In this document: positions 22,927 through 32,400 of the stretch, piece after piece
Layout: every line of letters begins with the position of its first letter
Numbering within the stretch: the first letter of the stretch is position 1
From: Syntrophaceae bacterium
GTDB taxonomy: Bacteria; Desulfobacterota; Syntrophia; Syntrophales; PHBD01
NCBI GenBank assembly: GCA_013177825.1
Contig: JABLXX010000008.1
Location: forward strand, 1 to 64,000
DNA length: 64,000 nt
Direction of reading: 5' to 3'
Position numbers and translations under genes: made by a program
Notes under the pieces: model-generated
Seen by the model: the letters and a program-made list of their open reading frames with translations, nothing else
Databases searched by the model: none
What the model was told of the DNA's origin: nothing

Positions 22927-23571
22927 TTATTCCAGGGAGGTGAGTCCCTGCTGGATGGCAAACTTGATGAGGCCGGGGATGTCCCGGATGTTCAGTTTCT
23001 GCATAAGGCGGCTCCGGTACGTCTCCACGGTCTTGACAGACAGGAAAAGCATCCCGGCGATCTCCGCGCTGGTCCGACCCTCCACGACCAGCTGCAGGAC
23101 TTCCCGTTCGCGACTGCTCAGGACGGACAGCGGATCTTTGAACCTGTCCTCTTTCACGTATGCGCCGACGACCTGGTCGGACACCTTCGCACTCAGGTAG
23201 CGGTGTCCGGCAAGGACGGCATGGATGGCCTGGATCAGCTCCCTGCCGGCGGATTCCTTGAACAGGTAGCCCCGTGCCCCCGCCCGGAGTGCCCGTAGGA
23301 TGGACTCCGTCGAGGACTGCATGGATAGGATGATGATGCGCATGTCCGGGAACTCGCGGCAGATCTGCTCCGTGGCCTCGATCCCGTTCAGGTCTGCCAT
23401 GACGATGTCCATGATCACGACATCGGGCCGGAGGTTGCGGATGGCCCGGACTGCGTCCCGGCCGTTACCAGCTTCGCCCACGACCTTGATGTCGCCGTCG
23501 GCCTCCAGCAGGTACTTGAGGCCGTCACGGACGATCGTGTGGTCGTCGGCCAGGAAAACGCTGATCTTCAA
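22927..23571 (-). CDS. NarL/FixJ-type response regulator
   Basis: A 214-residue DNA-binding regulator. Receiver domain: Asp9-Asp10, phospho-acceptor Asp55 in VVIMDIVMADLNG. C-terminal LuxR-type helix-turn-helix: LSSREREVLQLVVEGRTSAEIAGMLFLSVKTVETYRSRLMQKL. The initiator is a TTG whose last two bases and following A form the stop of the kinase gene (TTGA overlap), with AGGTG upstream, so synthesis is coupled to the kinase. It ends the run that starts with the GH57-GT5 gene. Targets unknown. Confidence 0.9.
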   Translation of the reverse strand: MKISVFLADDHTIVRDGLKYLLEADGDIKVVGEAGNGRDAVRAIRNLRPDVVIMDIVMADLNGIEATEQICREFPDMRIIILSMQSSTESILRALRAGARGYLFKESAGRELIQAIHAVLAGHRYLSAKVSDQVVGAYVKEDRFKDPLSVLSSREREVLQLVVEGRTSAEIAGMLFLSVKTVETYRSRLMQKLNIRDIPGLIKFAIQQGLTSLE

Positions 23572-24758
23572 AGGGGCACCTCGACTGTCACCCTTGTTCC
23601 CTTCTCGATCTCCGATTCGAGGATGAAACGGCCCCCGATCACCTCGGCGCGCTCAGCCATGTTCATGATCCCCCAACCGCCCTGTTCTTCCATTCTCCTC
23701 GCCCGGGACGGATCGAATCCGACACCGTCGTCGGTGAGGACGATCCGGAGTATGGAACCGTGGATCTTGACCCGGATCCTGGCGCAGGTTGCCTGGGCGT
23801 GCTTCCCGATGTTGGTGAGAACTTCCTGGACAATCCGGAACAGGTTATTCTCCACATCCGGGTTCAGCCGGGGACGGATCTCCTCCCCTTCCACGACGAC
23901 CTCCACGCCGGTCCGCATGGAGAAGCGCTCGGCATACCAGCCGATGGCCGCCACCAGTCCCAGGATATCCATGTCCGGGGGCCGGAGGTCGCTCATCAGG
24001 GTGCGGGTGAATTCGGTGATCTCTTCGACCAGGACCATCGAATCCTCCAGCCGGGCACGGAGCATCTTCATTTCTTCCTCGGGAAGTTTCGATTTCACGA
24101 TGCTCAGGTTGATTCCGACCACCGTCAGATTCTGTCCCACCTGGTCGTGCAACTCCCGAGCGATCCTCTTCCTTTCGGACTCCTCCGCCTCCGAGAGCTT
24201 TGCGGAAAGTATCCGGAGCTGTCGGCTTTTCTGCCTCAGGATCTCCTCGGCCCGCTTGCGCTCTGTGATGTCCCGGCCGATGCCGAACCGCCCCACGGCC
24301 TTTCCCGCCAAGTCGTACTGGGTCGTGACCAGGAATTCGACGGGAATGCGTTCTCCGTTCCGGTGAACGAGATCCGCGTCGTAGGGAAGGGTGTAATCGC
24401 CCCGAATCCCTTTCCTGAAGCGCTGAATCGTCGTCTTGATGTGCTCGGGAGAGACGAGGAACGTAAAGGGCTGCCCGATCAGGTCCTGAACGGAATATCC
24501 CGTCACGCGTTCGAACTGGGGGTTGACATAAGTGTAGATCCCCTTCTCGTCAACGATGAAGATCAGGTCTCCCGTCGATTCGATCAGGGTACGGTATTTT
24601 TCCTCGCTCTCCCGCCGCGCCGCCTCCGCCTTGCCGCGCTCCACTTCCGCCTTTTCCAGCCTGGCGACCTTGCGCTGCAGGAGGGCGATCTCTTCGATCA
24701 ACTGTTGTCTTGTTTTTTCCCCGATGTCCTTGTTGCACTCAAGAGGTTGCTTTTTCAT
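23568..24758 (-). CDS. PAS-domain histidine kinase, NarX/HisKA_3 type
   Basis: A 396-residue soluble kinase. An N-terminal coiled coil (about residues 15-50) leads to one PAS domain (53-167, FIVDEKGIYTYVNPQFERVTGYSVQDLIG) and then to a HisKA_3 dimerisation domain with His204 in RELHDQVGQNL and an HATPase domain (NLFRIVQEVLTNIGKHAQAT, DDGVGFD, GGWGIMNM). No transmembrane helix is visible, so the signal is internal. Its ATG overlaps the stop of the molybdenum-storage-like gene by four bases, so it is translationally linked to that protein. It should phosphorylate the NarL-type regulator next to it. Confidence 0.9.
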   Translation of the reverse strand: MKKQPLECNKDIGEKTRQQLIEEIALLQRKVARLEKAEVERGKAEAARRESEEKYRTLIESTGDLIFIVDEKGIYTYVNPQFERVTGYSVQDLIGQPFTFLVSPEHIKTTIQRFRKGIRGDYTLPYDADLVHRNGERIPVEFLVTTQYDLAGKAVGRFGIGRDITERKRAEEILRQKSRQLRILSAKLSEAEESERKRIARELHDQVGQNLTVVGINLSIVKSKLPEEEMKMLRARLEDSMVLVEEITEFTRTLMSDLRPPDMDILGLVAAIGWYAERFSMRTGVEVVVEGEEIRPRLNPDVENNLFRIVQEVLTNIGKHAQATCARIRVKIHGSILRIVLTDDGVGFDPSRARRMEEQGGWGIMNMAERAEVIGGRFILESEIEKGTRVTVEVPL

Positions 24759-25585
24759 GATTTGGATATGACCGTGCCGACCGGTTTTCCGGCCAGTGCC
24801 TTCGTCAGATTTCCTTTCTCCAGGCCGTTGATTACCTGGATCCTGTCCACGACCTCGCTGTTCCGAAGGATCTCCAGGCAGGGACGCTCGATGATCAGGT
24901 CTTCCAAGTTCCTCTCCAGGAGCTCCTCGACGCTGATTTTCGGGATGAACTCCGCCTTTTCGTTCTTCTTCGGATCGTCCGTGTAGAGACCCCGCTCGTC
25001 CTTGACGAAGATGCAGCTTCGGGCGCCGATCAGGTCGGCCAGGACAAGGGTGCCCACGTCCGTCCGGTGAATCGGGATCCGCTGCTTTGCCGACGGCAGG
25101 GCGAAATAGTCGTAGGGCGGCATGCCGTGCATGACGGGGATGCAGTCCTGGGCAAAATAAGTCGACAGCTTGATGACCTCGTCGTGGCCGATCTTGATGC
25201 CGCCCCAGGGCGACAGGAGGGTGGCGACCAGGAGCGCGTTCTGCTCGGAGATGGAACTCCCGAACTTCGCGATGATCCCCGTGGGCATGCCCAGCTCCAG
25301 GCCGATCGTGTAAATGTGCCGGCTCCGGGTGCCTCCACCCGTGGTGATCAGCATCTTGTGCTTCTTCTTGCAGGCGACGATCTCCCGGACCAGACTCGGC
25401 AATGCCTTGATCCCGCGGTCGCAGATGGACTGTCCGCCGATCTTGATCACATTCACGTCGGGGAAGAGCCTCTGCTGCGGCGCGACCTTCAGGCTTTCCA
25501 GAAAGGTCTTCCCCACTAGGCTCTCCCCCATCAATCGACTCTTCACATGGAGACGGCGTCCGTCCCGTTCTCGGAAAAGGGCCAT
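24755..25585 (-). CDS. Molybdenum storage protein (MoSto) subunit homologue, amino acid kinase fold
   Basis: A 276-residue protein close in length and motif order to the MosA/MosB subunits of the Azotobacter molybdenum storage protein, which use ATP to pack molybdate clusters. Matching stretches: LFPDVNVIKIGGQSICDRG, KHKMLITTGGGTRSRHIYTIGLELGMPTG, FGSSISEQNA, HGMPPYDYF, IPIHRTDVGTLVLADLIGARSCIFVKDERGLYTDDPKKN and VINGLEKGNLTKALAGKPVGTVI. Only one subunit gene is present, so it would form a homomer. AAGGAG lies 11 bases before the ATG at 25585. It overlaps the following kinase gene by four bases. A nucleotide or metal-handling role is likely; molybdate or tungstate is inferred from homology by eye. 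Confidence 0.8.
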   Translation of the reverse strand: MALFRERDGRRLHVKSRLMGESLVGKTFLESLKVAPQQRLFPDVNVIKIGGQSICDRGIKALPSLVREIVACKKKHKMLITTGGGTRSRHIYTIGLELGMPTGIIAKFGSSISEQNALLVATLLSPWGGIKIGHDEVIKLSTYFAQDCIPVMHGMPPYDYFALPSAKQRIPIHRTDVGTLVLADLIGARSCIFVKDERGLYTDDPKKNEKAEFIPKISVEELLERNLEDLIIERPCLEILRNSEVVDRIQVINGLEKGNLTKALAGKPVGTVISKS

Positions 25586-25601
25586 GGATTTCGTCTCTCC
25601 T

Positions 25602-25820
25602 TCAGTCCTTCAGCTCGATCTCGTCGTCCTTGTCCTTGCCCGATTCCAGAAGGACAAGCTCCGCCCCCACGGCTTTCGCGATGTCCTCCAGCTCTTTCTT
25701 CCGGAGATGCTCGCTGTAGAATTTCATGTCCACGCCGGCGATGGCAACGAGTTTGAAACGGGGTTTCTTCTCCTTTTCGCCGACCTTCCTGCGCTCCCGG
25801 TAAAAAATCTTCCCTGCCAT
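25602..25820 (-). CDS. Small charged protein of unknown function (72 aa)
   Basis: A 72-residue basic-then-acidic protein (MAGKIFYRERRKVGEKEKKPRFKLVAIAG...). A single predicted alpha/beta unit: KLVAIAGVDMKFYSEHL forms a strand and helix, KKELEDIAKAVGAELVLLE a second helix and strand, ending in an acidic tail. GAGGAGG precedes the ATG at good spacing, which makes it a real gene. It lies 16 bases ahead of the MoSto-like gene and 18 bases after the TiaS-like gene. I do not recognise the family; its tight linkage suggests it works with the MoSto homologue. Confidence 0.7.
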   Translation of the reverse strand: MAGKIFYRERRKVGEKEKKPRFKLVAIAGVDMKFYSEHLRKKELEDIAKAVGAELVLLESGKDKDDEIELKD

Positions 25821-25838
25821 GGTTGCACCTCCTCTTTC

Positions 25839-26558
25839 TTACGATTTGTTTCTCTTCTCTCCCATCGTCACCCACTCGCCGGGCCCCGCCGGCAAGACCG
25901 GCAGGACGGCTCCGGATCCCCACAGCCGGGGCCGGAGCCAGCCCTTCGTGTGCACGACATCCTCGGGACGGGGAAACAGGGCGTCCCGATCCAGGGAGAC
26001 CACGCGGATTCCCTTCCCTTCCAGCGCCGAAACGGAGACAGGGTCCGGCAGGGACCGCAGCGATGCGTATTCGATGAAGCGTCCGCTCCAGCCCGAGGCG
26101 GTGAGGCCGACGGCGGCGGCGGCGCCGATGATCCCGTCGTTCGTCCCGCCATGCCCGGAGAGGTGGGCCTTCCCGGCGGCATCCAGGGCCTCGCTCTGTT
26201 TCACCAGCCGCCGGGTGCAGCTTCGGCCGAGTTCCATCAGCGCCGCCAGGGTCGGATCCCCCTCCCGGACGATGCAGAGTCCCGGGTCGCTTCCCGGGGA
26301 CGACACCTCTTCGATGTGCCCCGCCGCCTGCCGCACCAGATCCTCCAACAATGATGGATCGGGAAGATCCAGGACCATGCAGGCGGAGCTGTTGTGCGAT
26401 GTGTATGGAATGCGTGGATCCACCAGGAGCTGCTGGCGGACGACGCCCCAGATCCCGGCCTCCGCCGGTACGTATGAAGCGAATCGGCGGGCCACCTTGC
26501 CCGTTCCGAAATCCGCTTCCAGGTTGTCCGTATCGTCAAATCCGATGTAAATGCGCAT
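25839..26558 (-). CDS. TiaS-like protein lacking the tRNA-binding domains
   Basis: A 239-residue protein beginning MRIYIGFDDTDNLEADFGTG, the DDTD motif that opens the catalytic part of archaeal tRNA(Ile2) 2-agmatinylcytidine synthetase. A GIIGAAAAVGLTASGWSGRFIEY segment near residue 145 matches the family's glycine-rich ATP-handling region. The archaeal enzyme is about 420 residues and has further OB-fold and zinc domains; these are absent, so tRNA modification is doubtful and another phosphotransfer or nucleotide-binding role is likely. AGGAAAGG precedes the ATG, which is 9 bases after the GH57-GT5 stop. Assignment rests on motif memory. Confidence 0.55.
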   Translation of the reverse strand: MRIYIGFDDTDNLEADFGTGKVARRFASYVPAEAGIWGVVRQQLLVDPRIPYTSHNSSACMVLDLPDPSLLEDLVRQAAGHIEEVSSPGSDPGLCIVREGDPTLAALMELGRSCTRRLVKQSEALDAAGKAHLSGHGGTNDGIIGAAAAVGLTASGWSGRFIEYASLRSLPDPVSVSALEGKGIRVVSLDRDALFPRPEDVVHTKGWLRPRLWGSGAVLPVLPAGPGEWVTMGEKRNKS

Positions 26559-26567
26559 GTACCTTTC

Positions 26568-29270
26568 CTAAAATATGGGCCGGCCTCCGTTGAGCCGTTC
26601 GTAAATTCGCATGTATTCGGCGATCATCCCGCCCAGGTCGTACCGCTCCCGGGCCTCCCGCATGATCCGCCGGATTTGCGCCTCCCGGACTTCCGGGGGC
26701 TTCCGGTGAAAGGCCAGGCTCTTTTCCAGGGCATACCAGAGCCCGCCCGTGTCGTAGTCCCGGAAGAGAAATCCGTTGCCTACGTCGAGGGGGGAGCCGT
26801 CGATCTTGAGCCTCAGCTCCCTGATCTTGTCGTGATATCCCCCCGTGTCCCGGTTCGTGGCGGTGCATCCGAAGAGATTGCCCACCTGGTCGATCTGGCC
26901 GCAGGGTTCGTAGAGGGAGGCGCCGAAGACGTCGCTGGCGGCGGCGAATCCGAGCATGGACAGGTCTTCGCTGTATGGCTGGAAGGTGATGCGCCCTTCC
27001 GAGCTCCAGGCGATCCGCCCCAGGATGTCCGCATGGGTTCGGTCTGTGCCTACGGGATCGGCGACGACGGCGATCTGGGCGTCCCTGTGCACTCCCGTGA
27101 AATGGCCGGCCACGGCCTCCAGGAGATCCACCCCCTTCTGAACGGTGTCGAGCCGCGACGGCCAATAAAACAGGATGGCGTCAGGGTCTACGTTCAGGCC
27201 CGTCCGTCGCTGGAACTCCACCCGGTTTTCCCGCTTCGCCTCCAGGATGTCGTCCTCGGGACCGTATTTCCGGGCGAGGAGATCGCAGTTTTCCGGATAC
27301 ATGTTCGAGGCCGGCGCGTTGATGATCGCCCGGGCGGCGTCGAAGTAATATTTCTCTTTCACTTCCCGGCGAACGCTCGGGGGAACGATGGGCCGGTCCA
27401 GGAAATAGTCCCCCACGACCTCCCGGAGAAACCTCTCCCCGACGAAATTGACAATCGTGGCGTTCTTGATCGCCGTGGCCTGGCAGTCGATGCAACGTCG
27501 GCCGAAGGCCTCGCTGAAATAGAGGCGGGGATGGAGATTCGCCAGGTTCACCCCTTCCAGCAGATCCAGGGGCAGGTCCGCCGTGAAGACGTTGTGGACG
27601 GTGTGGAGGATCGGGAGACCCGTAGCCGCTCCGTAGGCCGTGATCGCCCCTCCCGCCATCCAGTCGTGGCTGTGGATGATCAGCCTGCCCTTGTGCTTGG
27701 CCCGGACCTCCTTGATGAGGCTGTTGACGACTTCCCGCTGGAACTCCGCTGCCGTCCGCAAAACGTCTCCCGCGTAAGCGCCGGCGTTGTTCTCGAAGAT
27801 GGAGGAGCTGACCAGGTGGATCCGCCCGGCGTCGATCTTGTAGCGGATCTCCCGCCACTCCTGTTCGTCCAGCCTCGATTCCCGCTGGAAGCGTTTTTTC
27901 AGATTCAGAGTGGCCAGATGCACGTCGATTCCGCGTTCCGTAAGTCCTTCGCACAGAGCGGACACCACCTCTCCTAGACCGCCGCTTTTCCCGGAGACAT
28001 ACTTTGCCAGCGGCCCCATCTCCTCGGGCAGCCGCCCCGTTTCCGGCGTAATCATGAGAATCGCCGTCGTCTCCCGCTTCCGGAGGACCTCGAAGCGAAC
28101 CATGGCAACCTGGAGATCGTCGATCTTCCGGGTCAGGATCTGCGTAGGTCGGGCGATGGAGCCTCCGTAGGGGTTGAAATAGGCGTGAACCGCATGATCC
28201 TCCCCGATCCGCTCGTGGATGAAGTAGACGTGGTCCGACGTCGTGAGTTGCCGCCATTGCAGGAGCAGTTCCCCTCCGGCCCGCCTGGCCCGCGGCTCCA
28301 TCATCTGGATGTCCCGGAACAGATCGTACTGGGTCGGGTTGCCGAGCCACCCGAACGTGTCCCGTCCAGCATCGGCCCACGACGACGTCGAGAGGTCGTG
28401 GATGTCGACGACCGGGCAGTCGGCCTCTCGGAATCGTGCGGCGACTTCCGTCGGGGTCGACGGGACTACGTTTCCATGGCGCTCGAGGGCCTCCGGAAGG
28501 CCGCGCCAGAACTCGAAGATCCCCTTGTCGGCCCAGATGTGCTCCCCGATGTGCTCGAAGTCGTACCCCAGGAGGACCGCCTCCCCGTCGATTTTCGCGA
28601 TGTAGGAGGCATAGACTTCCGGCAGGATGGGCTGGTGGGGGAACCGGAAGGCCACGTCGTCACTCAGCTCCCGATTGCGGGGAAGAACGACGAGGGGCGA
28701 GCCGGCGGCCCGGAAGACGGCGTTGGGGGAGATTGGAACCTCGCTCCCGGTGAACATGTCGTTCCGCTTCTCGCAGAGGATGGAGGCGTATCCCATGTCC
28801 GCTACGACTTCGGCGATGCGGTTGTTGTACATCAGCTCCGTGTTCCGGAAGGACGTGGGAAACACGCCGAAGAGCTTCCGGATCAGGTCCCGGTGCAGGG
28901 AGACCTGGTCCCGGAATTCCTGTTTCCGCGGATCGTCGAAGAGGCTCGCCAGGGAGTGGTAATACGTCTCGCTGAGGAACTCCACCCGCTCCCCGTCTCG
29001 CCCCGCATCTTGCAGCGCCTGGAGCGCCTGGATCACCTCGGGCCGGTACTGCTGGGCCTGTTCCAGGAACGTCCCGGACATGCCGAGGGTGATCTTGAAG
29101 CGGGGATGTCGCGCGACCAGGTCGGTGAACATCTCCACGGCGGGAAGATAACACTTCTCCGCCACCTTTTCGAAGATCGCCTGATTCTGCTCGTCCCACA
29201 GGAATTTATCCCGATCCGGGTGGAGCCTGAGCGGCTGGTGGAGCTGGAAATAGAAAATAGCAAGCGGCAT
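26568..29270 (-). CDS. GH57-GT5 fusion: alpha-glucan hydrolase/branching domain plus glycogen synthase
   Basis: A 900-residue two-domain protein of alpha-glucan metabolism. Residues 1 to about 400 are glycoside hydrolase family 57: FQLHQPLRLH at the start, SFRNTELMYNN and GYDFEHIGEHIWADKGIFEFW. From about 410 a GT5 (starch/glycogen synthase) domain begins with YVSGKSGGLGEVVSAL, includes HSHDWMAGG and the family C-terminal ASLYEPCGQIDQVGNLFGCTATNRDTGGYHD. GT5 would add glucose from ADP- or UDP-glucose; GH57 would hydrolyse or branch the glucan. The ATG at 29270 follows GGGGAAC; the promoter at 29331-29359 fits. It heads a six-gene same-strand run ending in the NarL-type regulator. Confidence 0.88.
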   Translation of the reverse strand: MPLAIFYFQLHQPLRLHPDRDKFLWDEQNQAIFEKVAEKCYLPAVEMFTDLVARHPRFKITLGMSGTFLEQAQQYRPEVIQALQALQDAGRDGERVEFLSETYYHSLASLFDDPRKQEFRDQVSLHRDLIRKLFGVFPTSFRNTELMYNNRIAEVVADMGYASILCEKRNDMFTGSEVPISPNAVFRAAGSPLVVLPRNRELSDDVAFRFPHQPILPEVYASYIAKIDGEAVLLGYDFEHIGEHIWADKGIFEFWRGLPEALERHGNVVPSTPTEVAARFREADCPVVDIHDLSTSSWADAGRDTFGWLGNPTQYDLFRDIQMMEPRARRAGGELLLQWRQLTTSDHVYFIHERIGEDHAVHAYFNPYGGSIARPTQILTRKIDDLQVAMVRFEVLRKRETTAILMITPETGRLPEEMGPLAKYVSGKSGGLGEVVSALCEGLTERGIDVHLATLNLKKRFQRESRLDEQEWREIRYKIDAGRIHLVSSSIFENNAGAYAGDVLRTAAEFQREVVNSLIKEVRAKHKGRLIIHSHDWMAGGAITAYGAATGLPILHTVHNVFTADLPLDLLEGVNLANLHPRLYFSEAFGRRCIDCQATAIKNATIVNFVGERFLREVVGDYFLDRPIVPPSVRREVKEKYYFDAARAIINAPASNMYPENCDLLARKYGPEDDILEAKRENRVEFQRRTGLNVDPDAILFYWPSRLDTVQKGVDLLEAVAGHFTGVHRDAQIAVVADPVGTDRTHADILGRIAWSSEGRITFQPYSEDLSMLGFAAASDVFGASLYEPCGQIDQVGNLFGCTATNRDTGGYHDKIRELRLKIDGSPLDVGNGFLFRDYDTGGLWYALEKSLAFHRKPPEVREAQIRRIMREARERYDLGGMIAEYMRIYERLNGGRPIF

Positions 29271-29330
29271 GTCCGTTCCCCGTGCAATGCCCGAATCCAC
29301 TTGTCAGGCGGGGGCGATTCTGATAGCTGC

Positions 29331-29359
29331 CTTATACCACACTGCAACCCGTTTTCCAA
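29331..29359 (-). promoter_or_regulatory. Probable sigma-70 promoter of the GH57-GT5 run
   Basis: Minus-strand TTGGAA-N17-TATAAG. Transcription would start near 29324, 54 bases before the ATG. The same 139 bp gap must also serve the divergent helicase gene, for which no clear promoter was seen. Confidence 0.5.
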
Positions 29360-29409
29360 AGGCAACCGCCCCTTTAAGAAATCCGGCCGAACGGAGGGAA
29401 GCACGCGGC

Positions 29410-32400
29410 ATGGATCCGCAGGCCCCGAAACAGCCCATTGACCGTCCGAAAAACCCGCCCCGTCCGGTCCGCACGCCCTACCGGGACCTTCACTATCCCC
29501 GGGCCCTGCCCATCGTCCGTCGCCGGCGGGACATCGTCGCGGCCATCCGGGACAATCCCGTCGTGATCATCACCGGGGAGACGGGCTCCGGGAAGAGCAC
29601 GCAGATTCCAAAGATGTGCATCGAGGCCGGACGCGGACGCCGGGGGCTCATCGGCTGCACACAGCCGCGCCGGGTGGCAGCGGTGACGGTGGCCCAGCGG
29701 ATCGCGGAGGAGCTGGGGGAGGAGCCCGGCGGAACCGTGGCCTACAAGATCCGCTTCGAGGAGCGGTCGGGCCCAGCCACCCGGATCAAGATGATGACCG
29801 ACGGAATCCTCCTCATGGAGGCCCAGGCGGATCCGCGCCTTTCCCGCTACGATACGATCATCGTGGACGAGGCCCACGAGCGTAGCCTGAACATCGATTT
29901 CGTCCTGGGGATCCTGAAGAACCTCCTGCTCCGCCGCCGGGACCTCAAGGTGATCATCACCTCCGCCACCATCGATGCCGAAAAGTTCTCACGCTTTTAC
30001 GGGGGCGCCCCGATCATCGAGGTCTCGGGCCGCCTCTTTCCCGTTGTGGTCCGCTGGCGTCCCCTCGACAAGGCCCTCGAGGAGGAGGGGGAGCTGACCT
30101 ACATCGACGCCGCCGTCCGGAACGTGGAGGAGCTCCTGGCGGAAGATCCCCGGGGGGACATCCTCGTCTTCATGCCCCGGGAGCAGGACATCCGCGAGGC
30201 CTGCGATCTCCTGGAGTCCAGGGCCGGGGGGGACGTACTCGTTCTCCCGCTGTTCGCCCGCCTCTCCTGGGGGGAGCAGAAGCGGATCTTCCAGTCCGCT
30301 TCCCGTCGGAAAGTCGTCGTCGCCACGAACATCGCCGAGACCTCCATCACGATCCCCGGCATCCGCTATGTCGTGGACACGGGGCTGGCCCGGCTCCTCC
30401 AGTACAACCCGCGGACCCGGACGACGAGCCTACCGGTCAAGAAGGTCTCCCGGAGCAGCGCCGACCAGCGGAAGGGGCGCTGCGGCCGCGTCGAGGGCGG
30501 CGTCTGCATCCGGCTGTATGACGAGGGGTCCTACGAGGAGCGTCCTCTGTTCACCCCCCCGGAGATCTCCCGGGCCAACCTGGCGGAAGTCATCCTGCGA
30601 ATGCTCTCCCTCAACCTGGGAAAGATCCAGTCCTTCCCCTTCGTGGACCCGCCCCAGCCCCGAAGCATCAAGGACGGTATCGAGCTTCTCCAGGAGCTCG
30701 GCGCCATCGCGTCCAGAAAAAAAGATGAGCGGGAGGGGGACGACCGGCCCTATACACTGACCGATCTGGGCCGCCGGATGGCCCGCCTGCCCATGGACCC
30801 GCGGATCTCCCGGATGATCCTGGAGGCGTCCGGCCTCGACTGCGTCGACGAGGTCGCCGTCATTGCCTCCGCCCTGTCCATCCCGGATCCCCGGGAGAGG
30901 CCGCTGGAGAAGGAAGACGAAGCGGACCGCATGCATGCGCCCTTCCGGGACCCGTCCTCGGATTTCCTGACGATGCTCAACATCTGGAATGCCTTTCACC
31001 GCCAGTTGGAGAGCCTCAAAACGCAGAACCGGATGCGGAAGTTCTGCAAGGCCCATTTTCTTTCATATCGCAGGATGCGGGAGTGGCGGGATGTGTACGA
31101 CCAGATACGGGGCATTCTCGCCGAGGGAGGCGCCCGGCAAAAACGCGGCGGGACCGATCGCGCTCGTACCGACCAATCCCCTGCCGGAACACCGGAAGAG
31201 CGTTTCGCCGCCATCCACAAGTCGATCCTGAGCGGCTACCTCTCGAACATCGCCGTCAGGAAGGAGAAGAACATCTACACCGCCACCCGGGGCCGGGAGG
31301 TCATGCTCTTTCCCGGCTCGGGGCTCTTCGGCCGCGGGGGCGCCTGGATCGTGGCGGCGGAGATGGTGGAGACCTCCCGCCTATTCGCCCGCACGGTTGC
31401 CTCCATCGAAAGCGCCTGGCTGGAGGAACTGGGTGGCGAGCTCTGCCGTTTCTCGTACGCCGACCCCCGCTGGGTGAAGGACCGGGGCGAGGTCGTGGCG
31501 ACCGAGCAGGTCCATCTCTTCGGGCTCGTGATCGTTCCCGCTCGTACCGTTTCCTACGGCCCCGTCGATCCGGACGAGGCGTCGCGCATCTTCATCCGGG
31601 AGGCCCTGGTGGAAGGCAACGTCCGCCATCCCCTGCCCTTCCTGACCCACAACCTGGAACTGGTGGAGGAGGCATCTGCGGTGGAGCACAAGCTCCGCCG
31701 GCGGGAGTATCTGGCCGATGAAAACGACCTGGCGCAGTTCTACGAAGAGCGGCTGTCGGCTGTTTACAGTTGGCCGCTCCTGAAGAAGATGATCCGGGAA
31801 CGGGGCGGCGACGCCTTCCTCCGCATGTCCGAGGCGGACGTCTTCCTCCGCCGTCCCGAACGGGACGAGCTGGACGCCTTTCCGGACCAGGCCCGCATCG
31901 GCCGGCTCCGCTTCCCCCTGGACTACCGGTTCGATCCCTCCGGGCGCGACGACGGCGTGACCCTGAAAATACCCGTCCAGGCCCTGCCGGCCCTCTCGCC
32001 GGGCCGCATGGAATGGACCGTCCCGGGTCTGCTCCGGGAGAAGGTGGCGGCCCTGCTCCGGGGTCTCCCGAAAGAATACCGGCGCCGCCTCCAACCCATG
32101 CCGCAGGCCGTTTCCATCATCATGGAAAGCCTGGAGGAATCCGACACGCCGCTTCTGACTGCCTTGAGCCGGCTCATCCACGAGCGCTTCGGCGTGCACG
32201 TCCCCGCGTCCGTCTGGTCCGTCGAAGCCGTGAGCGACCATCTGAAACTCCGCTACCTCGTGGTGGATGAAAAGGGACAGACCATTGCGGAGACCCGGGA
32301 TATCCGGGCGCTCCAGGCACACGCGGCGGCAGACGCAGAGTCCTCCGCGTTCGACCGCATGCGCCGGGAATGGGAGAGGACAGGCCTGACATCCTGGGAC

